From Alphaproteobacteria bacterium (GTDB lineage: Bacteria; Pseudomonadota; Alphaproteobacteria; Rhodobacterales; Rhodobacteraceae), in the NCBI GenBank assembly GCA_030425395.1, contig JAUIAS010000018.1:1-64000 (forward strand): a stretch of DNA of 64,000 nucleotides. The letters are read 5' to 3'. Each line of letters begins with the position of its first letter. Position 1 is the first letter of the stretch. Under the pieces are notes generated by a model. The model was not told the origin of the DNA. It did no database searches and saw only the letters and a list, made by a program, of their open reading frames with translations. The position numbers and the translations under genes are program-made. This document shows positions 26,565 to 34,900 of this stretch, piece after piece.

Positions 26565-27520
26565 GCGGGCGTTTTCAAGATACCGCACGGCGGGTTATCG
26601 AGGTCGAGCGTGACGCGCTTTCCCTTCTGAGCGACGGTTTGGATGACAGCTTTGATCAGGCGGTCGAGGTTTTGTTGAACGCGACAGGCCGGGTCATCAT
26701 TTCGGGCATGGGCAAATCGGGCCACATCGCGCGCAAGATAGCCGCAACGCTGGCCAGCACCGGAACGCCTGCGCATTTTGTGCACCCTGCCGAGGCCAGC
26801 CACGGCGATTTGGGCATGATGGCGCAGGGCGATGTTGTGCTTGTTCTGTCGAATTCGGGCGAAACGCCCGAGCTTGCCGATCTGATCGCCTATACCCGGC
26901 GGTTCGGGATTCCAATGATTGGCGTGGCCAGCCGGCCCCAAAGCACGTTGCTGCGGCAATCGGATGTTGCGCTGGTCCTGCCCGCAGCAGAAGAGGCGTG
27001 TGGCACTGGCGTTGTGCCAACATCGTCTACCACGATGACTCTGGCGCTGGGCGATGCGTTGGCCGTTGCGCTGATGGAGCATCGGCAATTTACCCCTGCC
27101 CATTTTCGTGAATTTCACCCCGGCGGCAAACTGGGCGCACGTCTGAGCAAGGTGCGCGACCTGATGCACAAGGGCGATGCGCTGCCTTTGGTGGCTGATG
27201 ATGCGTCCATGGGCGATGTTTTGCTGGAGATCAGCCGCAAGGGATTTGGCGTCGCGGGTGTGCATGATGCATCCGGTCGCCTGATCGGGATTATCACCGA
27301 CGGCGATTTGCGGCGACATATGGACGGGTTGTTGGATCATCGTGCCAGCGAAGTAATGACTCACAGCCCCTCAACGATCCTGCCGGATGCCTTGGCCGAA
27401 GAAGCCGTCGCCGCGATGAATAACCGCAAGATCACGTGCCTTTTCGTCGTTGCAGAAGGTGAAGCATCGGCGACGGGGCTGTTGCACATTCACGATTGCC
27501 TCAGGGTCGGTCTGGGCTGA
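26561..27520 (+). CDS. kdsD: Arabinose-5-phosphate isomerase (KpsF/GutQ family)
   Basis: This 319-residue enzyme converts ribulose 5-phosphate to arabinose 5-phosphate, the first step toward Kdo for lipopolysaccharide or capsule. An N-terminal SIS domain (about 30-175; SGMGKSGHIARKIAATL and HPAEASHGDLGM, LSNSGETPE) is followed by two CBS domains (about 205-319; VRDLMHKGDALPLV, ITDGDLRRHMD). It leads directly into the lptCAB genes, the same neighbourhood as in E. coli, but no kdsC phosphatase gene is present between them. Confidence 0.94.
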   Translation: MSGRFQDTARRVIEVERDALSLLSDGLDDSFDQAVEVLLNATGRVIISGMGKSGHIARKIAATLASTGTPAHFVHPAEASHGDLGMMAQGDVVLVLSNSGETPELADLIAYTRRFGIPMIGVASRPQSTLLRQSDVALVLPAAEEACGTGVVPTSSTTMTLALGDALAVALMEHRQFTPAHFREFHPGGKLGARLSKVRDLMHKGDALPLVADDASMGDVLLEISRKGFGVAGVHDASGRLIGIITDGDLRRHMDGLLDHRASEVMTHSPSTILPDALAEEAVAAMNNRKITCLFVVAEGEASATGLLHIHDCLRVGLG

Positions 27521-27531
27521 CGGGGCCGCAG

Positions 27532-28131
27532 ATGGACGGATATTCGCGCCTTGTCAGCATTTTCAAAGTGGTCCTGCCGCTGGCGGCGCTGGGCCTGTTG
27601 TCAACTTTGTTCCTGCTATCAAGAGATACCGCTTCGGATGTTGTGTTGCCATTTTCCCAAACCGAAGTCGAAGGGCGGCTTCGCGATGAACAAATCACCG
27701 GCCCGTTCTTTTCGGGGATGACAGCAAATGGCGACGATGTCTTTGTGACGGCGGCCATTGCGCGCCCCGGCGATGGCGACAAGGGTCCCGAGCTTGAAGA
27801 TATGAGTGGACGCATCCTGTTTGCCCGTGGAGGGGAGCTTTGGATGACTGCGCAAACCGGGACAGTGCAAAATCAGAACGAAACGGTTACCTTCGAAGGT
27901 GATGTGCATCTGACAACCGCAAACGGTTATGATTTGCGCACACAAACACTTGTTACTGCATTGAATCGCATTGCGGCGGATGCACCGGATCAGGTGATTG
28001 GCAAAGGCCCGATTGGTGATATTACGGCAGGTACCATGTCCTTGCGAACAAACCCTGAGGGCGAAAACGTCCATTTGCTTTTCAAGAATGGGGTGAAACT
28101 GGTATACGACCCCAAACAAAATGAAAGATAA
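27532..28131 (+). CDS. lptC: LPS export ABC transporter periplasmic protein LptC
   Basis: This 199-residue protein has a single N-terminal membrane anchor (about residues 6-28, LVSIFKVVLPLAALGLLSTLF) and a periplasmic beta-jellyroll domain. It bridges the LptB2FG transporter to LptA in lipopolysaccharide export. The family is poorly conserved; the call rests on the architecture and the position between kdsD and lptA-lptB. The ATG at 27532 is 11 bases after the kdsD stop and has no strong ribosome binding site. Confidence 0.88.
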   Translation: MDGYSRLVSIFKVVLPLAALGLLSTLFLLSRDTASDVVLPFSQTEVEGRLRDEQITGPFFSGMTANGDDVFVTAAIARPGDGDKGPELEDMSGRILFARGGELWMTAQTGTVQNQNETVTFEGDVHLTTANGYDLRTQTLVTALNRIAADAPDQVIGKGPIGDITAGTMSLRTNPEGENVHLLFKNGVKLVYDPKQNER

Positions 28132-28134
28132 GCC

Positions 28135-28626
28135 GTGTTTTTGCTTCGTATCCTGTCCGGTTTGGTTCTGAGTTTCGTTCTTTTCACTGCTGTTTCGGCG
28201 CAGGGAACGCAGGTTTCGTTTGGTGGGATCAAAGCCGATCCATCGCAACCCGTCGAAGTGACCGCCGACAATCTTGAGGTCGATCAGGCCACGGGCGAGG
28301 CCACTTTTTCCGGCAATGTTCTGGTTGTTCAGGGCGAAATGCGTCTGAGTGCGGACAACGTGCACGTGGTCTATGATCAGGAGGCGCGCACGATTGCGCG
28401 AATGGATGCCACCGGTAGCGTCCTGCTGGTCAGTGGGCCGGATGCGGCGGAATCACAAAAAGCGGAATACACCATCGATTCCGGGACCATCGTGATGACC
28501 GGCAACGTGCTTCTTAATCAAGGGCCGAGCACAATTTCCGGCGAACGAATGATCGTGAATCTGACCACGGGAAGCGCCCGGATATCGGGGCGTGTGCGCA
28601 CGCTTCTCAATACTGGTGGGGACTGA
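28135..28626 (+). CDS. lptA: LPS transport periplasmic protein LptA
   Basis: This 163-residue OstA-like periplasmic protein has a signal peptide (about 1-22, ending VSAQG) followed by the OstA fold: [23 protein letters not shown], then [16 protein letters not shown] and a repeat ending SGRVRTLL. LptA forms the bridge that carries lipopolysaccharide to the outer membrane. The start is GTG at 28135, 3 bases after the lptC stop. Its own stop overlaps the lptB start (TGATG). Confidence 0.92.
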   Translation: MFLLRILSGLVLSFVLFTAVSAQGTQVSFGGIKADPSQPVEVTADNLEVDQATGEATFSGNVLVVQGEMRLSADNVHVVYDQEARTIARMDATGSVLLVSGPDAAESQKAEYTIDSGTIVMTGNVLLNQGPSTISGERMIVNLTTGSARISGRVRTLLNTGGD

Positions 28627-29384
28627 TGACCAACCGGGATTTGAAACTGACGGACTCTGAGCCCGGACTCCGCATCGAGCGTTTGCGCAAATCCTTTCGC
28701 AAACGCACGGTGATCCGCGACGTGTCGATGTCGTTGTCGCGGGGTGAGGTTGTCGCGCTTCTGGGGCCTAACGGTTCGGGCAAGACCACGACCTTTTATG
28801 CGATTGCCGGGTTGGTGTTTCCTGAGGCCGGGCGTGTGATACTGGAAGGTCAGGATGTCACCATGTTGCCGATGTATCGGCGCGCGCGGCTGGGGGTCGG
28901 ATACCTGCCACAGGAGATGTCGATTTTTCGTGGCTTGAACGTAGAAGACAACATCAAGGCAATTCTGGATATCGCTGAACCGGACCGGCACAAACGCCGC
29001 GAACGGCTTGAGGAATTGTTGTCTGATTTTTCCATCGAACACCTGCGACGTGCGCCTTCGCTTGCTTTGTCAGGTGGGGAACGGCGGCGCGTGGAAATTG
29101 CGCGGTGCCTTGCCGCCGATCCAAAGTATCTGCTGCTGGATGAACCGTTTGCTGGGGTCGATCCGATCAGTGTCGGTGATATCAGGCATCTGGTTGCGGA
29201 TCTCAAGAAACGCGGCATCGGCGTTCTGATTACAGACCATAACGTACGTGAAACGCTGGAAATTGTGGATCGCGCTTATATCCTGAACGATGGCCAGGTT
29301 CTGATGTCGGGCACGCCCTCGGATGTGGTTGAAAACGAAAACGTGCGCCGCGTTTATCTTGGAGACAACTTCCGTATTTCCTGA
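28626..29384 (+). CDS. lptB: LPS export ABC transporter ATPase LptB
   Basis: This 252-residue cytoplasmic ATPase powers LPS extraction from the inner membrane. It has Walker [10 protein letters not shown], the Q-loop region [20 protein letters not shown], the signature [16 protein letters not shown], Walker [15 protein letters not shown] and the H-loop [10 protein letters not shown]. The strongly conserved VYLGDNF ending is typical of LptB. The permease partners LptF and LptG are not in this window. Confidence 0.96.
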   Translation: MTNRDLKLTDSEPGLRIERLRKSFRKRTVIRDVSMSLSRGEVVALLGPNGSGKTTTFYAIAGLVFPEAGRVILEGQDVTMLPMYRRARLGVGYLPQEMSIFRGLNVEDNIKAILDIAEPDRHKRRERLEELLSDFSIEHLRRAPSLALSGGERRRVEIARCLAADPKYLLLDEPFAGVDPISVGDIRHLVADLKKRGIGVLITDHNVRETLEIVDRAYILNDGQVLMSGTPSDVVENENVRRVYLGDNFRIS

Positions 29385-29438
29385 CCTGTGCCGATGTGGC
29401 TTGATTAGCAAAATCACGCTCGGCGTGGCGGCTTTTGA

Positions 29439-29468
29439 TTGACACAACCCACTCTCGTGGCCTCAAAT
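29439..29468 (+). promoter_or_regulatory. Possible promoter for hpf-ptsN
   Basis: A consensus TTGACA at 29439-29444 is followed after 18 bases by TCAAAT at 29463-29468, in the 255-base gap between lptB and hpf. The -10 match is modest. A promoter here would let hpf-ptsN respond separately from the lpt genes. Confidence 0.3.
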
Positions 29469-29639
29469 GAGGTTATGGACACACTGCTCCCCAACGTGCT
29501 TTGGTTCGGACTTTTCCTGTTTGGAAGCAAAGTCTGCGTTGGGCGTTTTGCAGTATCCAAGACCGTTTCGTAAACCGGCAACACAACAGCGGGGTGTCCC
29601 CGCCGTGCCTGCACGCGAAACCAAAGTGAAGGAGAGCAC

Positions 29640-30203
29640 ATGCGCTACCAAATCAGCGGAAAACAGATTGATATCGGCGAAGCCCTTCAGACCCATGTAA
29701 AAATGGAGCTGGGACAGGTGGTGGATAAATATGCCGAACGACCGACCGACGCCAACATCGTTTTTTCCCGCTCCGCGCATGAATATGTCTGCGAAGCAAC
29801 CGTACACTTGTCGACCGGGTTGACCGCGCAGGCCAAAGCACATGCAACTGAAATCTATGCGGCGTTCGACGCCTGCAATGAAAAAATGGAGAAGCAACTG
29901 CGTCGCTACAAGCGCCGCCTGAAAGACCATCATCGTAACCGGGTAGAACCGGTTGAACTCTTCGGCGCTTCTTCCTATATCCTCGCCTCTGAGGAATCGG
30001 CCGATAACGCCGAACCGGAAAGCCTGCAGCCGATGATCATCGCGGAGATGGAGACAAAAATCCCGTCTCTCAGCGTTGGTGAAGCGGTGATGCAAATGGA
30101 ACTAAGGGGCGCCCCGGTATTGGTGTTCCAGAACGAAACAAAAAGTGGGTTGAACGTGGTTTACCGGCGCGAAGATGGAAACATCGGCTGGATCGATCCA
30201 TAA
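29640..30203 (+). CDS. hpf: Ribosome hibernation-promoting factor, long form
   Basis: This 187-residue long HPF has an N-terminal S30AE/YfiA domain (about 1-105; YQISGKQIDIGEALQTHVK, then basic MEKQLRRYKRRLKDHH) and a C-terminal dimerisation domain (about 130-187; VIAEMETK-like MIIAEMETKIPSL, ending VYRREDGNIGWIDP). The long form dimerises 70S ribosomes into inactive 100S particles in stationary phase. GGAG precedes the ATG. It is followed by ptsN, a widely conserved neighbour. Confidence 0.95.
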   Translation: MRYQISGKQIDIGEALQTHVKMELGQVVDKYAERPTDANIVFSRSAHEYVCEATVHLSTGLTAQAKAHATEIYAAFDACNEKMEKQLRRYKRRLKDHHRNRVEPVELFGASSYILASEESADNAEPESLQPMIIAEMETKIPSLSVGEAVMQMELRGAPVLVFQNETKSGLNVVYRREDGNIGWIDP

Positions 30204-30249
30204 TCCGACCTATCCGGGTGCCACAACCAGTCTGAGGGAGTCCGACTTC

Positions 30250-30714
30250 ATGCAGCTATCCACGATCCTCAATCCTGAGGCCGTAAAGGTTCTTTCCACC
30301 GTTTCCAGCAAGAAACGGCTGTTTCAGGATATCGGCGATCTTGCAGAAGCTGCGCACGGGCTTAATGGCGGGCCGGTTGTCGAGGCACTTTTGGAACGCG
30401 AAAGCCTTGGCCCCACGGGTGTGGGCCATGGCGTCGCGCTGCCACATGCGCGGATCAACGGTATTTCATCCGTGATCGGTGCGTTTGTCGTCTTGGAAAA
30501 ACCGATTGATTTTGGTGCCGTGGATCGGCAGCCAGTCGATATCGCTTTCGCTCTTTTTGCACCGGAAGACGCTGGCGTGGAACACCTCAAGGCACTGGCG
30601 TTGGTTTCGCGCACGCTCAGGCAGGGTTCCATCTGTGCCAAGCTGCGCGCGAACCGTGATCCGGGAACCCTTTATACAATCTTGACGGAATCCACCACCG
30701 TTCAGGCAGCCTGA
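30250..30714 (+). CDS. ptsN: PTS IIA-like nitrogen regulatory protein PtsN (EIIA-Ntr)
   Basis: This 154-residue EIIA domain is of the regulatory nitrogen PTS. The phosphoacceptor His is H66 in GVALPHARI. It takes phosphate from NPr and signals to targets such as potassium transport and stress control. The ATG at 30250 follows GAGGGAG and gives the standard length; the frame is open further upstream. Its last 13 bases overlap the convergent sulfotransferase gene, so no separate terminator fits between them. Confidence 0.94.
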   Translation: MQLSTILNPEAVKVLSTVSSKKRLFQDIGDLAEAAHGLNGGPVVEALLERESLGPTGVGHGVALPHARINGISSVIGAFVVLEKPIDFGAVDRQPVDIAFALFAPEDAGVEHLKALALVSRTLRQGSICAKLRANRDPGTLYTILTESTTVQAA

Positions 30715-32141
30715 TCGCCCCAGGGGCCAAAGCCGAAGATTGCATAATCCTTGGCATAGGCGTCTTGCGCAACGGCCTCTAACCCATCGTCATAAATTTC
30801 GGATAGCGCGAATGGCCCCGGACCGGTTGCGGGCTTGAAGGGCGTGTGCGGTTCAAGACCCAAACGTTCGGCGATATGGGCCAGTTCTTCTGCGGCGTCG
30901 TTTTCGCGCAGAACGTAATCGGGCGACAGATGGTCTGCAAAGCCTTGCAGAACCTGCCCCTGCGATGACCACGAGGCGTCAATTCGCAAATTCGTCTGAC
31001 CGGCAAGATTGGCCTTGATGAATTTGACGAACCCTTCAAACGCGGCCTTGTGTGTATCGCGATCATAGTCCTTGTCAGGACCGTGGCGCGGTATCGGCAA
31101 TCCGTGACGGTTGATCAGTTTGCGTCGAATCTGAGTGAACGCGTCTGGTGTGTCCGGCAGAATGCGCGTGCAGAACACATGATGCGCACGCGCCAAGGGA
31201 TGGCGCAGCACGGTAAAGCTTCGGTGGCCGGGATGATCGGCGAACCATTGTTTGAGATGCTTTTGATTCATCCGGCGTGGCAGATCATTCGGAGACACGC
31301 CGTCCAATCCGGCCAGCCACGCGCTCACTTCGGGCTCCGGGCCACCACGGATTGGCAGATATAGAAGAGGGGCTTTCCAGCCACCCACCCATGTGGGCAC
31401 TCCCGGTCCACGGCGGGGTTCGAAATTGGGGGTCCGCGATAGGTTGAAACGATCAATATCCGACAAGGCCCGCTGCATTTCGTCGGGATTGTTGACTTTG
31501 TTCGTTATGGGCTCGGGGTTCTGGCGTTTAAGGCTTTGATCCAACTCCTCAAGCCGGTCTTGAACGCCCAGCCATTGCGCGAGCCCATTCATCACCTGCA
31601 CATCCTGCAAGTCCTCATAGGCGACGTAAAACGCGGTTTGACCGGACGTTTGCAGCCTGTTTAGCAAGAGGATCTGAAATTCTTGCAGAGCCTCGACATG
31701 GCGGGAAAATTCCGGCGCATCAAACGTGATCCGTGCGTCTTTGCGTTTGGACACGTTGGTCAGCTTCCACTGTCCGGTTTGTTGCGCAATCTTCCACGAC
31801 ACAAAACTGTCGAGTGGGTTGCGGGTCAGGATGATTTTTGCGCAACGCCGATCTGCCAAAAGGTCATCAAGGATGCGGGGATCGTGGTCGTGAAAGTAAC
31901 GAAATCCGCCCAGTGTCCCCGGATGTTCGCGGATTCGCCCCACCAGTGACTCGGGGTCACTGTCTCGCTGTTCCTGTGTGATCCCAAGGATTTCTGTCGA
32001 ATTGGGATAGCCGATAAAATGGGGATTGAACGCCTCGCCATAGCAAGTGATCCCCGCAAATGCATTCAGATTCGTTTCCAGAAAGTTTGAGCCGGTGCGC
32101 ATCTCCGCGAACACAACAAAGGAATCAAAAGGCCGGTCCAT
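30702..32141 (-). CDS. NodH-type sulfotransferase with two sulfotransferase-like halves
   Basis: The N-terminal half (about 1-250) has a full PAPS site: the 5'-phosphosulfate loop FAEMRTGSNFLETNL and the 3'-phosphate motif LTRNPLDSFVSW. The C-terminal half (about 290-479) has another 3'-phosphate-like segment, FTVLRHPLARAHHVF, followed by helices typical of Sulfotransfer_2 proteins, but no obvious 5'-phosphosulfate loop. It may be a fusion or an internal duplication with one degenerate site. Its position at the end of a glycosyltransferase operon suggests sulfation of a surface glycan. cysQ, whose product removes PAP, lies in the same gene cluster. Confidence 0.82.
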   Translation of the reverse strand: MDRPFDSFVVFAEMRTGSNFLETNLNAFAGITCYGEAFNPHFIGYPNSTEILGITQEQRDSDPESLVGRIREHPGTLGGFRYFHDHDPRILDDLLADRRCAKIILTRNPLDSFVSWKIAQQTGQWKLTNVSKRKDARITFDAPEFSRHVEALQEFQILLLNRLQTSGQTAFYVAYEDLQDVQVMNGLAQWLGVQDRLEELDQSLKRQNPEPITNKVNNPDEMQRALSDIDRFNLSRTPNFEPRRGPGVPTWVGGWKAPLLYLPIRGGPEPEVSAWLAGLDGVSPNDLPRRMNQKHLKQWFADHPGHRSFTVLRHPLARAHHVFCTRILPDTPDAFTQIRRKLINRHGLPIPRHGPDKDYDRDTHKAAFEGFVKFIKANLAGQTNLRIDASWSSQGQVLQGFADHLSPDYVLRENDAAEELAHIAERLGLEPHTPFKPATGPGPFALSEIYDDGLEAVAQDAYAKDYAIFGFGPWGDQAA

Positions 32142-32145
32142 TAGA

Positions 32146-33849
32146 TCATTTCTTTATGAGGTAGGGGCGACGTGGCGGCTCTGGCGTATCCGAGGAGCGA
32201 GTGGCTTCTACCGGAAAATCTCCCATGAGATAGGGGTGCATCCCCTGGTTCTTCAGGTTTTGCAGAAACTGGCCAAACCCCTCCAGATTCACCATCCGCG
32301 GGGCCTCGGTGAGGCGTTTGCCCTTTGTCTGTCCGATCTCGTCCACGATCGTCTGAAGAGGTTCCATCGGGCTTTCGACGAAATCGGCCATCGTCCATAT
32401 GCGGATGCGCGCTTTGGAATAGATTGAGCGCAAGACATCGAGATGCTTGGATTCGATCCGCTGAAGCCGCGCGGCTTCGGCCCGGACATCGGCGAATTTG
32501 ATTTGTGAACGCGATAGCTTTACCGCCCAAGCACCGGAGATAACAGAAATCTGGGCATTGGGATCCTTGGCGATCATCCAGCTGATTTTCTGATTGTCTT
32601 CAGGTCCGAATTGAAAACACTGCCGCTCACCACGCGTGTTCCAGATCATGTTGGACAGGAACATACGGGGTTCATAGTCGCGGGTCGCGGCACTGTCGCT
32701 GATACAGCCATTGATCATGCTTTGACCGCCCGCGAAATGGGCGCGATCCGGGGCATAGAGGTGACCATGCACGCGGGTTCCCGTCGTCTTGGCAAGCCAG
32801 CCTTCAAAGTCCTCGAACAGTTCGGCAAAACCTTGGAAGACGGAATAGGGCCCGCACGTTATGCCGTTTTCCCAATCTTCATTCGGAAACCGGCTTTGCA
32901 TATACAACCCAGCCCGCCCGCGTGTGCGCCGCTCGACGGCTTTGGCAAAGATTCGGTCGATCTTGCCGGGGTTCGGTTCAGTTCTCTTGGCTTCAACCGG
33001 ATCGCGCGACAGGAACGCGTCATAAAGCCTGTTCGCCTTCGCCCAGATCTTGCGCGCGACAAAGCAATCCGAGCGTCGCAAGAGCTGAAGGTGGTCGTCA
33101 TAAAAGATATGCGGTTTGCCCTGAAAATCGAACTTGGACAGGGTCAGAGAACGACTTTCGATATCGCTGGAATAGACGCGGGCCAATGTCTGGAAATATG
33201 CCTCGTCCGGGATCCAAACGCGGCGAAAATACCGATCATGCATTTCCCGATCCGGGCTGTTCAGGATCGCGGAGAGCGTTTCGCGCGTGAGGCACCACCA
33301 CTGGCTTCCCATGTGGGGAACGATGCCGGGGGGAATGCGGCGTTTGAATCCAATCTTGCGTTGGAAAGAAACATACATGTCAAAGAGCTTGCGGTGCGTC
33401 TTCCATGAAAAGGGGAAGCGCATGGTAAAGCGTTCCTGGTCCAGTCCGCCAACCGGCCATGGCACATCTGCGGTGGTCGCGGATTCAATGAAATCCGTGC
33501 GCGGATGTGCGTTCAGGTATGCCTTGAGTTCCGAAACCGGTCGCAGAGGCAGGCATGATCCTGAGGCAAGGTAGACGTGGCTGACCTGAGGAAATGTTGC
33601 AAGCATCATGTCGCCTGCGGCCTGTGTGGCGGCAACTATGCCCCACGTTCCCCATTCGCAGAAATGACGCGGGCAAAACCGCACCAACGTGTTGTCTGAG
33701 AGGGATTTTTCAAACCTGCGATAGACGCTGCGTTGCACCTTGCGATCCACATGGATCACCACCGGGCAGCCGCTTGCCGTCCAGTGCCGCGCGACCTGTT
33801 CGGCGCGATCCAGAGCGGTATGCACAAGCATGAGAATGCCGACAGTCAC
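32146..33849 (-). CDS. GT14 (Core-2/I-branching type) glycosyltransferase with a long C-terminal domain
   Basis: This is a 567-residue protein. Residues 1-265 match the Branch family of beta-1,6-N-acetylglucosaminyl/xylosyl-type transferases: MLVHTALDRAEQVARHW, IHVDRKV, HVYLASGSCLPLRPV, GSQWWCLTRET and WIPDEAYFQTL. Residues about 300-567 form a separate domain with conserved-looking tryptophans and charged segments but no family I can name beyond a DUF (possibly DUF5927). The start is GTG at 33849, overlapping the preceding gene stop (GTGA). It probably adds a branch sugar to the glycan modified by the sulfotransferase 4 bases downstream. Confidence 0.82.
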   Translation of the reverse strand: MTVGILMLVHTALDRAEQVARHWTASGCPVVIHVDRKVQRSVYRRFEKSLSDNTLVRFCPRHFCEWGTWGIVAATQAAGDMMLATFPQVSHVYLASGSCLPLRPVSELKAYLNAHPRTDFIESATTADVPWPVGGLDQERFTMRFPFSWKTHRKLFDMYVSFQRKIGFKRRIPPGIVPHMGSQWWCLTRETLSAILNSPDREMHDRYFRRVWIPDEAYFQTLARVYSSDIESRSLTLSKFDFQGKPHIFYDDHLQLLRRSDCFVARKIWAKANRLYDAFLSRDPVEAKRTEPNPGKIDRIFAKAVERRTRGRAGLYMQSRFPNEDWENGITCGPYSVFQGFAELFEDFEGWLAKTTGTRVHGHLYAPDRAHFAGGQSMINGCISDSAATRDYEPRMFLSNMIWNTRGERQCFQFGPEDNQKISWMIAKDPNAQISVISGAWAVKLSRSQIKFADVRAEAARLQRIESKHLDVLRSIYSKARIRIWTMADFVESPMEPLQTIVDEIGQTKGKRLTEAPRMVNLEGFGQFLQNLKNQGMHPYLMGDFPVEATRSSDTPEPPRRPYLIKK

Positions 33850-34856
33850 GCCCAGTTCCCCTTGGACATGAGCCCCAAAATCTCAAGCTGGCGCCAATTG
33901 ATGTATTTCTCGGACCACCGGCACCACAACTCCGGGTTCTGGGTCAGGCTTTCGGCATAGGCGCGATATTCAACAGAGGCCGAATAGTGCTGCTTGCGAT
34001 CAAGCTCCTCACGCGCCTTTTCCGAAAACGTATCGAGGAACTTGGCATGCAACAAAATGCCTGAGGCCTTTTCGCCCCCCCATTCGTCGTAAACAAGGTT
34101 CAGCCCACGTGGCAAAAGCATATGGGTCGAGCTGACATAGGCATAGCGCCGGTTCCACTTAACCAGAGGAACCTTGTTCAGCGCAGGGGCAAGTTCGGGT
34201 TTGTCGGCAAAGAACATTCGGCGCCGGGGACCACCCTGGATCCAAAGATTGCCAAACCGTTTGTTGCGTTTGATAGAGTAGTTCCCGCTATCGAACCAAT
34301 TCGCGATCTCGAACGGGTCCTGCCCTTCCTTATAGGGTTGATCATCCAGACGCCCCTTGGGGTAGGTATCCAGAAGCATAGCGGAAAATGATTTGATCGA
34401 GGACGCGTCCAACCAATCCGTCAGCGCCCGCAGGGGCCGCGTATCGCAAAACGGATAAACAAGGAATTCATCCGGGTCGACAGTTAGGCACCAGTGGTTG
34501 CAGCCGTATTTGCGCGCCAGCCAGTTCAGCCAATCGGCACCAAAGCGCGACCGCTTGTAGCTGGCCTTGGTGTGCCAGACCGACACGTCGGGTTGCCGCG
34601 CAAGGTATTCAAGCGATCCGTCGGTGCTGTCGTTGTCCACAATCAGGAAGTGATTGACCCCCATCCTGCGATAGTAGTCCAGGAAATAGGGTAGACGCAC
34701 CTTTTCGTTGCGTTGTGTGCAGAACAACAAGAGATCGTCGTCTCCTATGTTGTCCGTGCGCAGGGAATGAGGTTTCAGTTCGCGGCGTTTGCGAAACGCG
34801 CGGATAAGCCAGCGCTTGCGCTGGAGTCGGAGGCGATAGGTGCTGAGAAATCCCAA
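33846..34856 (-). CDS. Glycosyltransferase family 2-like protein
   Basis: This 336-residue protein is of the Glyco_tranf_2_4 type. It has a nucleotide-binding LLLFCTQRNEKVRLPYFLDYYRRMG segment (only part shown), HFLIVDNDSTDGSLEYL, and the DxD-like metal motif in LTVDPDEFLVYP. The start appears to be TTG at 34856, because an AGAAGG site sits 9 bases before it and no ATG fits the conserved N-terminus. It overlaps the GT14 start. Donor and acceptor are unknown; the context is surface polysaccharide synthesis. Confidence 0.85.
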   Translation of the reverse strand: MGFLSTYRLRLQRKRWLIRAFRKRRELKPHSLRTDNIGDDDLLLFCTQRNEKVRLPYFLDYYRRMGVNHFLIVDNDSTDGSLEYLARQPDVSVWHTKASYKRSRFGADWLNWLARKYGCNHWCLTVDPDEFLVYPFCDTRPLRALTDWLDASSIKSFSAMLLDTYPKGRLDDQPYKEGQDPFEIANWFDSGNYSIKRNKRFGNLWIQGGPRRRMFFADKPELAPALNKVPLVKWNRRYAYVSSTHMLLPRGLNLVYDEWGGEKASGILLHAKFLDTFSEKAREELDRKQHYSASVEYRAYAESLTQNPELWCRWSEKYINWRQLEILGLMSKGNWA

Positions 34857-34900
34857 CGCGGTGCCCTTCTTGCCTCAAGTTGCAGTCAACCCTGACGGAT

